Shown piece after piece: positions 20,315-28,293 of a stretch of DNA of 61,238 nt (positions are counted from its first letter, which is position 1; every line of letters begins with the position of its first letter). The stretch comes from an uncultured archaeon A07HR67. Lineage in GTDB: Archaea; Halobacteriota; Halobacteria; Halobacteriales; Haloferacaceae. Where the stretch lies: the NCBI GenBank assembly GCA_000496175.1, contig KI543165.1, positions 165,941 through 227,178 of the forward strand, read 5' to 3'. The notes under the pieces were generated by a model. The model was given only the letters and a program-made list of their open reading frames with translations. It was not told the origin of the DNA and searched no databases. Position numbers and translations under genes: made by a program.

Positions 20315-21716
20315 GGCGACGACGGCGGACGACCGCGCCGGCGACCACGAGCCCGAGGAGCGCGACGATCCCGCCGGCGACGGGAAGCGATGTCACTCCG
20401 GCGTTCCCGCCGAGAGTGCCGAGAGTGCCGACGGCCGAGTCGTCGTCGTCGTCCGCGGGCGGCTCGGGAGCCTCGAGTTCAATCGTCTCGACGTAGCGCA
20501 CGCCGCGGTCTGTGTACTCGATTCGGAGTGGAACCGTGTCGGCGACGGTCGCGTTCGCGGTCGTCTGAAGCTCGAACGGAACAAACTCGTCGCTGCCGAC
20601 GCTGCCGACGAAGTAGCCCTCGCCCGCGGGGGTCGGCGTGACGCCGGGCGCGTCGACGACGGTGACGCTCACCCCGGAGAGGTCGGCGTCGCCGGCGTTT
20701 CCGATATTGGCGTTGATCGCCATCTGGTCGTCGCCGACGGTCGTCACGCTCGCGTCGGTGACCGTCGGGCGAGCCTCGTGCGGGGGATACACGAGCGCGG
20801 CCGTCGCGGTCCGCGACGACTCGTCCCCGTTCGAGGAGGCCGTCGCAGACTGGAACGTCGCGGTGAACGTCACGTTCGAGCGCCGGTCGAGCGTCCCGAG
20901 GTCGACTATCACCTGGCGTTCCTCGCCCGGCGCGATGTCCTCGACGACGAACGGCCCCATGGTGACCGGAGCCGCGTCGGAGCCGTTCGGTGTCGCGGAC
21001 GAGTCGGCGTCCGTCGCCGCCTCGCCGGTCGTCTCGCCGGAGGCGGTCAGACTCACGCGCTCGGCGGGAACGGTACCGGTGTTGACGACGGTCACGGCCA
21101 CGGGCGAGTCCATGGCGGTGGCGGCGGCGGCCGCCGGCTCCTCGTCGGTGGTGTCGAGCCCGCCGCCACCGCCGCCGAGGATGCCGTCGATTCCGTCGAC
21201 GTTGACGCCGCCGTCGTCGCTTTCGGTCTCGAAGTCCGCCGGGGACCGCGCGCGGACCCGAAGGTCGACCGTCCGTTCGGCCGGCTGGACGTCGACGAAG
21301 AGGTCGCGCTCGACGCTGACCTCCGCCGGGTCGTCTTCGTCCTCGTCGTCCTCGACGGCTTCTTCGGCGACGACTACCACGGTGAGCCGGTGCTCGCCCG
21401 GATTTTCGAACTCGGTGTACAACTCCGTTTCGAGGTCGTCGCCGGGCGACAACGCTCCCGGCGCGGCCGCCTCGTCGAGGACGTCGCCGTCGGCGTCGAG
21501 GAGCCGCACCGCCGTCACCTCCGCGGCGTCAGGACTGCCTGCGGAGTTCGAGACGGTGGCGTTCACCGTCGTCCGCTCGCCGACGACCGGTTCTCCCGGC
21601 GTCACGCCGGCGGCGTCGACGGTTATTCGTGCGTCTGGGACGGCCGTCGCGCCGCCGACGGCCGCGAGCGCGATGAGACAGGCGAACAAGAGGGCTGACG
21701 TTCGGTGGAGTGGCAA
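20307..21716 (-). CDS. Exported CARDB/COG1361-like protein associated with the ABC exporter
   Basis: Signal peptide MPLHRTSALLFACLIALAAVGGATA, repeated beta domains, C-terminal TM GGIVALLGLVVAGAVVRRRRHV; overlaps the ATPase gene by 8 nt. Confidence 0.75.
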   Translation of the reverse strand: MPLHRTSALLFACLIALAAVGGATAVPDARITVDAAGVTPGEPVVGERTTVNATVSNSAGSPDAAEVTAVRLLDADGDVLDEAAAPGALSPGDDLETELYTEFENPGEHRLTVVVVAEEAVEDDEDEDDPAEVSVERDLFVDVQPAERTVDLRVRARSPADFETESDDGGVNVDGIDGILGGGGGGLDTTDEEPAAAAATAMDSPVAVTVVNTGTVPAERVSLTASGETTGEAATDADSSATPNGSDAAPVTMGPFVVEDIAPGEERQVIVDLGTLDRRSNVTFTATFQSATASSNGDESSRTATAALVYPPHEARPTVTDASVTTVGDDQMAINANIGNAGDADLSGVSVTVVDAPGVTPTPAGEGYFVGSVGSDEFVPFELQTTANATVADTVPLRIEYTDRGVRYVETIELEAPEPPADDDDDSAVGTLGTLGGNAGVTSLPVAGGIVALLGLVVAGAVVRRRRHV

Positions 21717-21816
21717 TATACCTGTGGTACGTGCTCGCCGCCAATATACCCGTCGCGGGTGGGGGGTACGTACCGGTTAAGGAGGGTTTTTCAACCGTCC
21801 GGCACAAGGATACACA

Positions 21817-21858
21817 ATGAGCGAACTCGTCACCGCGCGAGCGGGTGAGAAGCGATGA
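21817..21858 (+). other. 13-codon upstream ORF MSELVTARAGEKR* overlapping the proteasome alpha start
   Basis: ATG at 21817, TGA at 21856-21858 embedded in the ATGATG start of the next gene. Confidence 0.4.
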
Positions 21859-22607
21859 TGGGCGGCAACGACCAGCAGGCGTACGACCGCGGGACCTCGT
21901 TGTTCTCGCCCGACGGGCGGATCTATCAGGTCGAGTACGCCCGCGAGGCGGTCTCGCGCGGCGCGCCGAGTCTCGGCGTTCGAACGGCCGACGGGGTCGT
22001 CTTCGTCGCGATGTCGCAGGCGACGTCGACGCTGATGGAGGCCGAGAGCATCGAGAAGCTCCACAAACTCGACGACCACCTCGGCACCGCGAGCGCGGGC
22101 CACGTCGCCGACGCGCGCCAGCTCATCGACCTCGCGCGTCGGCAGGCGCAGGGGAACCGGCTTCGGTACGGCGAGCCGGTCGGCGTCGAGACGCTGACGA
22201 AGTTCGTCACCGACCACATCCAGGAGAACACACAACGCGGCGGCACGCGGCCGTACGGCGCGGCGTTGCTCATCGGCGGAATCGAAGACGGCGAGCCGCG
22301 CCTGTTCGCAGCGGACCCGTCCGGCACCCCAAACGAGTGGAAGGCGACCGTCATCGGCGGCGGCCGCCAAGAGATCCAGGGCCACCTCGAAGACGCGTGG
22401 ACCGACGACCTCTCGCTCACCGACGGCGTCGAACTCGGCGTCGAGGCGCTCGCCGAGCACGACGAGGAGTTCGGTCCGGGCGACCTCGCGGTCGCGACGA
22501 TAACCGAATCCGACGGCTACCACACCGTGCCGGAAGCAGAGGTCGCCGACGCGTTCGAGGCCGCCGGGTTGACAGAGGGCGACGACGACGCGGCCGACGA
22601 GGAGTAG
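21855..22607 (+). CDS. 20S proteasome alpha subunit (alpha2-like)
   Basis: QAYDRGTSLFSPDGRIYQVEYAREAVSRGAPSLGVRTADGVV. Confidence 0.93.
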   Translation: MMGGNDQQAYDRGTSLFSPDGRIYQVEYAREAVSRGAPSLGVRTADGVVFVAMSQATSTLMEAESIEKLHKLDDHLGTASAGHVADARQLIDLARRQAQGNRLRYGEPVGVETLTKFVTDHIQENTQRGGTRPYGAALLIGGIEDGEPRLFAADPSGTPNEWKATVIGGGRQEIQGHLEDAWTDDLSLTDGVELGVEALAEHDEEFGPGDLAVATITESDGYHTVPEAEVADAFEAAGLTEGDDDAADEE

Positions 22608-22671
22608 TCGGTCGGCGCGGCGGTCGCCGCCCCGACGCGATCCTTTTTATTCGCGGCCACGAACGACGCGT

Positions 22672-23556
22672 ATGACACGTCTCGACGAGCTCGTCGCGTA
22701 CCCGGTGAAGTCGCTCGACGGCGTCTCCGTCGAGCGCGGCGAACTCGGTCCGGCCGGCGCGCTGCGTGGCGATCGGTCGTACGCGTTCGTCGAAGCCGGC
22801 GTCGATCCCGCCGTCGCCTCCGTCGGGAGCGGCGGCGGCTACGTGAACGGCAAAAGCGAGCCGGCGATCCACGGGCTCCGGGCGAGTTACGACCTCGCCG
22901 GACCGGCGGATGCGACGCCGACCGCGGTGACGCTCGAACGGCCGGCGCGCAGCGACACCCCGGCCGACGAACGGAGGTTCGCGCTGCCGGCGGACGGCGA
23001 CGCGCTCGCCGACTGGGTCGGCGAGTACCTCGGCTACGAGGTGGATCTCGTCCGCGACCCGAACGGCGGGTTCCCCGACGACCGGGCGGCGCCCGGTCCC
23101 ACCGTGATCTCCGCGGGGACGCTCCGCGAGCTCGCCTCGTGGTTCGATTCGATCGCGGACCCGACGGAGGCGCGTCGGCGGTTTCGGCCGAACGTCGTGG
23201 TAGCGGCGTGTCCGGCGTTCTGGGAGGACCGGTTGTTCGCCGACCACGGCTTCGGCGTGCGGGTTACCGTCGGCGACGCCACGCTGTGTGGAATCAACCC
23301 GTGTCAGCGATGCGTGGTTCCGTCGCGTCATCCGGATACCGGCGCCACGACCGACGGGTTCCGAGAACGGTTCGTCCGGAAGCGCCGCGAGACGCTCCCG
23401 GAGTGGACCGAGAGCGACCGGTTCGACCACGAGTTTCGGGTGATGGTGAACACGGTCGTTCCGGAACGGTCGTGGGGAACGACGATCGGGGTCGGCGACG
23501 CGGTCGAGATCGAAGCCACCGTCGAGGTCGACGGCGAAACGCCGGAGGCGTCGTGA
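22672..23556 (+). CDS. MOSC domain protein
   Basis: LDELVAYPVKSLDGVSVERGELGPAGALRGDRSYAFVE; CGINPCQRCVVPSRHPDTG. Confidence 0.88.
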   Translation: MTRLDELVAYPVKSLDGVSVERGELGPAGALRGDRSYAFVEAGVDPAVASVGSGGGYVNGKSEPAIHGLRASYDLAGPADATPTAVTLERPARSDTPADERRFALPADGDALADWVGEYLGYEVDLVRDPNGGFPDDRAAPGPTVISAGTLRELASWFDSIADPTEARRRFRPNVVVAACPAFWEDRLFADHGFGVRVTVGDATLCGINPCQRCVVPSRHPDTGATTDGFRERFVRKRRETLPEWTESDRFDHEFRVMVNTVVPERSWGTTIGVGDAVEIEATVEVDGETPEAS

Positions 23557-23573
23557 CCCGGCCGTAGAGGCGC

Positions 23574-24110
23574 TCACTCCTGATTCGCGACGTCGCGAAT
23601 CGCCTGAACGAGTGCCGTGAGCGCGCGGTCGGCGCTCGCGCGTGTCACTGCCTCGCGGTCGCCCGAGAACACTGTCCGAGCGCTCCGCGAGAACGACGCT
23701 TCCGTCCCCCACGGTGCGGCGTACGCCACGCCCACGTACACCAGTCCGACCGGCTTCTCCGGTGTCCCCCCTGTCGGGCCGGCGATTCCCGTGGTCGATA
23801 CCCCCCACGTCGTGTCCGCGTGATCGCGAGCCCCGACCGCCATCTCGCGGGCGGTCGGCCCGCTGACCGCGCCGTGTTCGTCCAGGGTTTCGCGGGCGAC
23901 CCCGAGTTCGCGACGCTTGGCGTCGTTACTGTACGTCACGTAACCTCGGTCGAAGTAGGCGCTCGCGCCCGGCACGCCGGTCACCCGCGAGCCGACGAGC
24001 CCGCCCGTCAGCGATTCGGCCGTCGCGAGCGTCTCGTCTCGCTCAGTCAGGAGCGTCCCCAAGCACACCGCCGGCGGGTCGTCGCCGGTCGGCGTCTCCT
24101 CGTCTGTCAT
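23574..24110 (-). CDS. CinA C-terminal family (nicotinamide-nucleotide amidohydrolase-like)
   Basis: [62 protein letters not shown]. Confidence 0.9.
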   Translation of the reverse strand: MTDEETPTGDDPPAVCLGTLLTERDETLATAESLTGGLVGSRVTGVPGASAYFDRGYVTYSNDAKRRELGVARETLDEHGAVSGPTAREMAVGARDHADTTWGVSTTGIAGPTGGTPEKPVGLVYVGVAYAAPWGTEASFSRSARTVFSGDREAVTRASADRALTALVQAIRDVANQE

Positions 24111-24425
24111 GTGGCCGTCTCCGAGCGGCGCGGGCTTCAAACGTCGGCTCGGTGAACGGGTCGGCGTGAGGGTTATGCGCCGGCGGCGGCTACCCCAGAA
24201 CGTGATCGATCGGCATGGGTCGACGGGGCGCGACGAGCGGGACGAGCGAGTCGCCTCCGGCGAGAAAAAAGACCCGTTCGTAGGGCGCCCTCGGGCGAGC
24301 GGGTCGGCACCGTGGGGACCCGACAACGGCCGCCGCCGGGTCGGGACGACCGAGCCCTCGCGGGCGGAACGCAGGGCGACGGGTCGGTGTTGCGGCGAGA
24401 CGGCTCCCGAGCGCCCGGAGGAGAC

Positions 24426-24932
24426 GTGACCGAAGACGCCACCGCAGTGCTCGCGCGGATCGTCGAGTCGGCCACGGGAGTTGACCTTCGCGGAGGCGGG
24501 TCGGGCGAGCGGAGCGTGACACTCGTCGGCCGCGACGGCGAGAAAGGGCCCGTCGAACGGCTCCCGTCGCTGCTGACCGACGCGAGGTCGGTCGTCGGGG
24601 TGGTGCCGCGGATCGAGTCGGCGCTTGCCGACCGGCTGACGGCGGCCGACGCGCCGGCAGACGCACGGATCGTCCTCACCGGGCGGGCGGGCGAGCGGCT
24701 GACCGGCCCGGCGCGGCCCGCGATCCGGTCGGCACTCGCCGGCCACGGCGTCGATCTGTACACACACCAAGGCGACTCACCGGTCGGTGTCCTGCTCGTC
24801 GACGACCACGCGGTCGTCGGGTTGTTCGACGGGCCGACGCTCGCGGCCGTGCTGACGACGGACCACCCGAGCGTTCGCGAGTGGGCGGCCGCGACGTTCC
24901 AGCGGTACCGCGAGGCGGCCGACGCGGTGTAG
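24426..24932 (+). CDS. TrmB-C/sensor-like domain protein without HTH (GTG start)
   Basis: [18 protein letters not shown]...[46 protein letters not shown]; resembles the C-terminal domain of haloarchaeal TrmB-type regulators. Confidence 0.5.
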   Translation: MTEDATAVLARIVESATGVDLRGGGSGERSVTLVGRDGEKGPVERLPSLLTDARSVVGVVPRIESALADRLTAADAPADARIVLTGRAGERLTGPARPAIRSALAGHGVDLYTHQGDSPVGVLLVDDHAVVGLFDGPTLAAVLTTDHPSVREWAAATFQRYREAADAV

Positions 24933-25049
24933 CCGCTCGGCAGCCCGCGGGCGGGGGCGTCTAACTCGTCCAAACGGTGTCAGTGTTCTCGAAAGCCGCG
25001 ACGAGCCGAGAGAAACCCGCGTCACGGGAAGCAACAAAACGTGGGAAAG

Positions 25050-25060
25050 ACATACTTATA
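25050..25060 (+). promoter_or_regulatory. TATA-like box upstream of the livJ-like gene
   Basis: acttatatta about 26 nt before the ATG at 25085. Confidence 0.55.
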
Positions 25061-25084
25061 TTAGAGGAATAGAGATACGTTGGT

Positions 25085-26905
25085 ATGTCAGATCACAAGA
25101 GACGGCGTGACGTGTTGAAGGGAATCGGCGTCGCGGGCACGGTCGGGATCGCCGGCTGTGCGGGCGATAGCGGCGGGAGCGACGGTGACGGCAGCGACGG
25201 AGGCGACAGCGGTGACGGAGGAGACGGCGGCGACGGGGGCGGAGACAGCGGTGACGGGGGCGGAGGCGGCGGCGGGCCGGATCTGCTCGTCGTCATTGGA
25301 TACCCCGAGAGCGGGATCCAGCTGTTCCGCGACTACTACTCCGCGTCGGACGGCGCGGAGGACATCCTCATTCCCGACGGGCTTCAGGACCCTTCGCTTC
25401 CCGGCCAGGTCGGTAACGCGATGGACAACGTCACCGGGACTGCGCCGGCGGCTGGCGGTCCGAATCAAGAGGCGTTCGCGACCCTGTATCAGGACACGTA
25501 CGACGAGACGCCAGGCGTGTTCACCTCGCAGTCGTACGACTCCGCGGCGGCGCTCATTCTCGCGAACGTCGCGGCGGGCGAGAACAACGGAACCGCGGTC
25601 CGCGACCAGCTCCGGCGGATCGCGAACCCCGACGGCACCTCGTACGGACCCGGTGAGTTCCTCGACGCCGTCGAGGCGGCCGCGAACGGCGAGAACATCA
25701 ACTACCAGGGTGCGTCGAGCGCCGTCAACTTCGATCAGAACGGCGACCCGGCGTCGGCAGCCTACCAGATCTGGGAGTTCGCCGGGCAGGACGCCGACTC
25801 GGTCAGCGTTCAGGAGACCCAGAACTTCACGGGCGAGAACCCGGACGGGGCCGGTCCGTCGGCCGACTCGTCGCCCGGCGGACTCGGCCGCGAGGTGAGT
25901 CTCGGGATCCTGCTGCCCGAGACCGGCGACCTGGCGTCGACGGGCCAGCCGATGATCCGCGCCGCCGAGATTCCGCCACAACAGGTCAACGAATCCGACC
26001 TCGATCTGACGGTGAACGCCCAGTTCGAGGACACGAACACCTCGCCCGACCAGGGCGTCAGCGGCGCGGAGTCCCTGATCAGCTCTGGGGTTCCGGCTGT
26101 CTGCGGGACGGCCTCCTCCGGCGTGAACGTCCCGGTTTGTACGGAGGCGCTCATCCCGAACGAGGTCGTCGGCTGCTCGCCGTCCAGCACGGCGCTGTCG
26201 GTGACGAACCTCGATGACGACGACTACATCTTCCGGACCGCCCCGAGCGACCAGCTTCAGGGCCGCGTCATGGCTCAGGTCGCCTCCGAGCGGATCGGCG
26301 CCTCGACCGCCGCGACGCTGTACGTCAACAACGACTACGGCCAGCAGCTCTCCAATCGGTTCAGCAACGTGTTCGAAGACTCGTTCGACGGCACGGTGTA
26401 CGACCAGATCAGCTTCAACATCGGCTCGTCATCGTACTCCAACGTCGTCGAGCAGCGCTCTCAAGCGGGAACTGAGCGTTCGGACGCCGGGTGCGTCGAC
26501 CCGGGCGGCCAACCGAATACTCGCTTTTTTGTGCGCTCCGACCGACGGGCGACGCGTCGCCGGCGTGTGTCTTTCCCTGTTTCGCACACGACCCGGCCAG
26601 AAAACAACCTGACCGCGGACCGACCACCGACACCCGGGAGCGGCTCACCCGCCGAGGAACTCCTGGCGGACCTCCTCGTCGTTCAGCAGTGCGGTCCCCT
26701 CGTCCTCGAACCGGTTCTGTCCGTTCGCGAGCACGTAGCCGCGGTCACAGCGTCTGAGCGCCTCCTTGGCGTTCTGTTCGACCATCAGGATCGCCGTCCC
26801 CGTCTCGTTGATCTCGTCGATCTTGTCGAACATCTCGTCGACGAGGTCGGGGGCGAGCCCGGCGCTGGGCTCGTCGAGCAGCAGCAGCTCGGGGTCAAGC
26901 ATTAG
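25085..26905 (+). CDS. Branched-chain amino acid-type ABC substrate-binding lipoprotein with swapped (circularly permuted) halves; original stop likely 26473-26475, now out of frame
   Basis: Lipobox GIAGCAGD, Gly/Asp linker, then C-terminal half (PDLLVVIGYPESGIQLFRDYY...), then N-terminal half (REVSLGILLPETGDLASTGQPMIRAA...SYSNVVEQ). Confidence 0.75.
   Translation: MSDHKRRRDVLKGIGVAGTVGIAGCAGDSGGSDGDGSDGGDSGDGGDGGDGGGDSGDGGGGGGGPDLLVVIGYPESGIQLFRDYYSASDGAEDILIPDGLQDPSLPGQVGNAMDNVTGTAPAAGGPNQEAFATLYQDTYDETPGVFTSQSYDSAAALILANVAAGENNGTAVRDQLRRIANPDGTSYGPGEFLDAVEAAANGENINYQGASSAVNFDQNGDPASAAYQIWEFAGQDADSVSVQETQNFTGENPDGAGPSADSSPGGLGREVSLGILLPETGDLASTGQPMIRAAEIPPQQVNESDLDLTVNAQFEDTNTSPDQGVSGAESLISSGVPAVCGTASSGVNVPVCTEALIPNEVVGCSPSSTALSVTNLDDDDYIFRTAPSDQLQGRVMAQVASERIGASTAATLYVNNDYGQQLSNRFSNVFEDSFDGTVYDQISFNIGSSSYSNVVEQRSQAGTERSDAGCVDPGGQPNTRFFVRSDRRATRRRRVSFPVSHTTRPENNLTADRPPTPGSGSPAEELLADLLVVQQCGPLVLEPVLSVREHVAAVTASERLLGVLFDHQDRRPRLVDLVDLVEHLVDEVGGEPGAGLVEQQQLGVKH
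26515..26535 (+). terminator. T-rich putative archaeal terminator
   Basis: actcgcttttttgtgcg about 50 nt after the presumed original stop of the livJ-like gene. Confidence 0.45.
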
Positions 26906-27349
26906 CGCACGGCCCATCGCGAGCATCTGCCGCTGACCGCCGCTCAGCGTCCCCGCCTGCTGGTGTTTCCGCTCTTCGAGGATCGGGAAGCGGTCGTAGA
27001 CGGTCCGGAGTGCGTCCTGCGGGATCTCGTCGAGGATGTACGCGCCCATCTCTAAGTTCTCCTCGACGTCGAGTTCCGCGAAGACGTTCTGGCTCTGTGG
27101 GACGTACCCAAGTCCTTTGTGAATCACGTCTTCCGGTTTCGTGCCGCTGATATCCTCGTCGCTGAACCGCACCGTGCCGCCCATATGCGTCGTCAACCCG
27201 AACACCGATTTCATCACGGTTGATTTACCCGCGCCGTTCGGGCCGACGATGGTGACGTACTCCTCGTCGGCGACGTCGAGGTCGACGTCGGTCAGGATCT
27301 GAAGATCACCGTAGCCGGCGTCCAGTTCTCGCACCGCGAGGAGGCTCAC
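26645..27349 (-). CDS. livF: Branched-chain amino acid ABC transporter ATP-binding protein LivF
   Basis: VGPNGAGKSTVMKSVFGL, TLSGGQRQMLAMGRALMLDPELLLLDEPSAGLAP. Confidence 0.93.
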   Translation of the reverse strand: MSLLAVRELDAGYGDLQILTDVDLDVADEEYVTIVGPNGAGKSTVMKSVFGLTTHMGGTVRFSDEDISGTKPEDVIHKGLGYVPQSQNVFAELDVEENLEMGAYILDEIPQDALRTVYDRFPILEERKHQQAGTLSGGQRQMLAMGRALMLDPELLLLDEPSAGLAPDLVDEMFDKIDEINETGTAILMVEQNAKEALRRCDRGYVLANGQNRFEDEGTALLNDEEVRQEFLGG

Positions 27350-28293
27350 ACCTCACCTCCGAGGTACGCCTCGATGACCTCCTCGCTTGCTTTGATCTCC
27401 GCCGGCGTGCCGTCTTTCAGGATCTGACCCTGGTGCATGACGATGACCCGCTCGCAGTTGTCCATAATGAGGTCCATGTCGTGTTCCACGATAAGAAAGG
27501 TGTACCCCTGCTCGCGCAGCTCGTGAATGTGTTCGAGCAGCCGTTTTTCCAGCGTCGGATTGACTCCCGCGAACGGCTCGTCGAGCAGCAGCACGTCGGG
27601 GTCGGTCAGCAGCGCCCGGGCCATCTCCAACAGCTTCCGCTGGCCGCCCGAGAGGTTCCCGGCGTACTCGTCGGCGAGGTGGTCGATCTCGAAGAAGTCG
27701 AGCACCTCCCAGACGCGTTCGAGCTGTTCGGTCTCCTGATCGCGCACCGCCCCGCGGGTGACCGGCATGATCGACCGCCACAACGACTCGCCGACCTGTC
27801 CTTTCGGCGCGAGCATCATGTTCTCGAGAACCGTCATCTCCTCCAACTCGCGGGCGATCTGAAACGTCCGCGCGAGGCCCCGGTCGGCGATTTCGTGAGG
27901 CTGGAGACCGGTGACGTCTTCGCCGTTGAATCGAACCGTTCCCTCCGTGGGGTCGAGCATCCCAGTGATGAGGTTGAATGTGGTCGACTTGCCGGCGCCG
28001 TTCGGCCCGATGAGCCCGGTGAGCGTCCCCTCCACGACGTCGAAGCTGACGCCGTCGACGGCGGTGATCCCGCCGAACTCCTTCCGCAGCCCCTCGACTT
28101 CGAGGGGGGCGTACCGCGCGTCGTCGTCGCCGGTGTGGGTTTCGGGGTCGTCTTCGACCAGTTCGGTCAGGTCGGTCGCGGACGACTCCCCGTCGGTCGA
28201 CCGGTCGTCCGCGGCCGGGGACGACGCCTCGTCTGTCGCCGGCTCCTCGACCGGCGGGGAGTCGCCCGCGGCGGACTCGTCGGTCTCGCTCAT
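27346..28293 (-). CDS. livG: Branched-chain amino acid ABC transporter ATP-binding protein LivG
   Basis: LIGPNGAGKSTTFNLITGMLDPTEGTVRFNGEDVTGLQPHEIADRGLARTFQ; LSGGQRKLLEMARAL. Confidence 0.93.
   Translation of the reverse strand: MSETDESAAGDSPPVEEPATDEASSPAADDRSTDGESSATDLTELVEDDPETHTGDDDARYAPLEVEGLRKEFGGITAVDGVSFDVVEGTLTGLIGPNGAGKSTTFNLITGMLDPTEGTVRFNGEDVTGLQPHEIADRGLARTFQIARELEEMTVLENMMLAPKGQVGESLWRSIMPVTRGAVRDQETEQLERVWEVLDFFEIDHLADEYAGNLSGGQRKLLEMARALLTDPDVLLLDEPFAGVNPTLEKRLLEHIHELREQGYTFLIVEHDMDLIMDNCERVIVMHQGQILKDGTPAEIKASEEVIEAYLGGEV

Noticed and set aside
21855-22607. Possible loss of the alpha-subunit Lys that docks HbYX ATPases
   Set aside because: The SIEKLHK segment aligns with the SIEKI segment of Thermoplasma alpha, so the pocket Lys appears retained.
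25185-25280. GGYGGCGAC-type repeat as a possible VNTR or regulatory repeat
   Set aside because: In frame it is the common Gly/Asp/Ser lipoprotein linker of haloarchaeal binding proteins.
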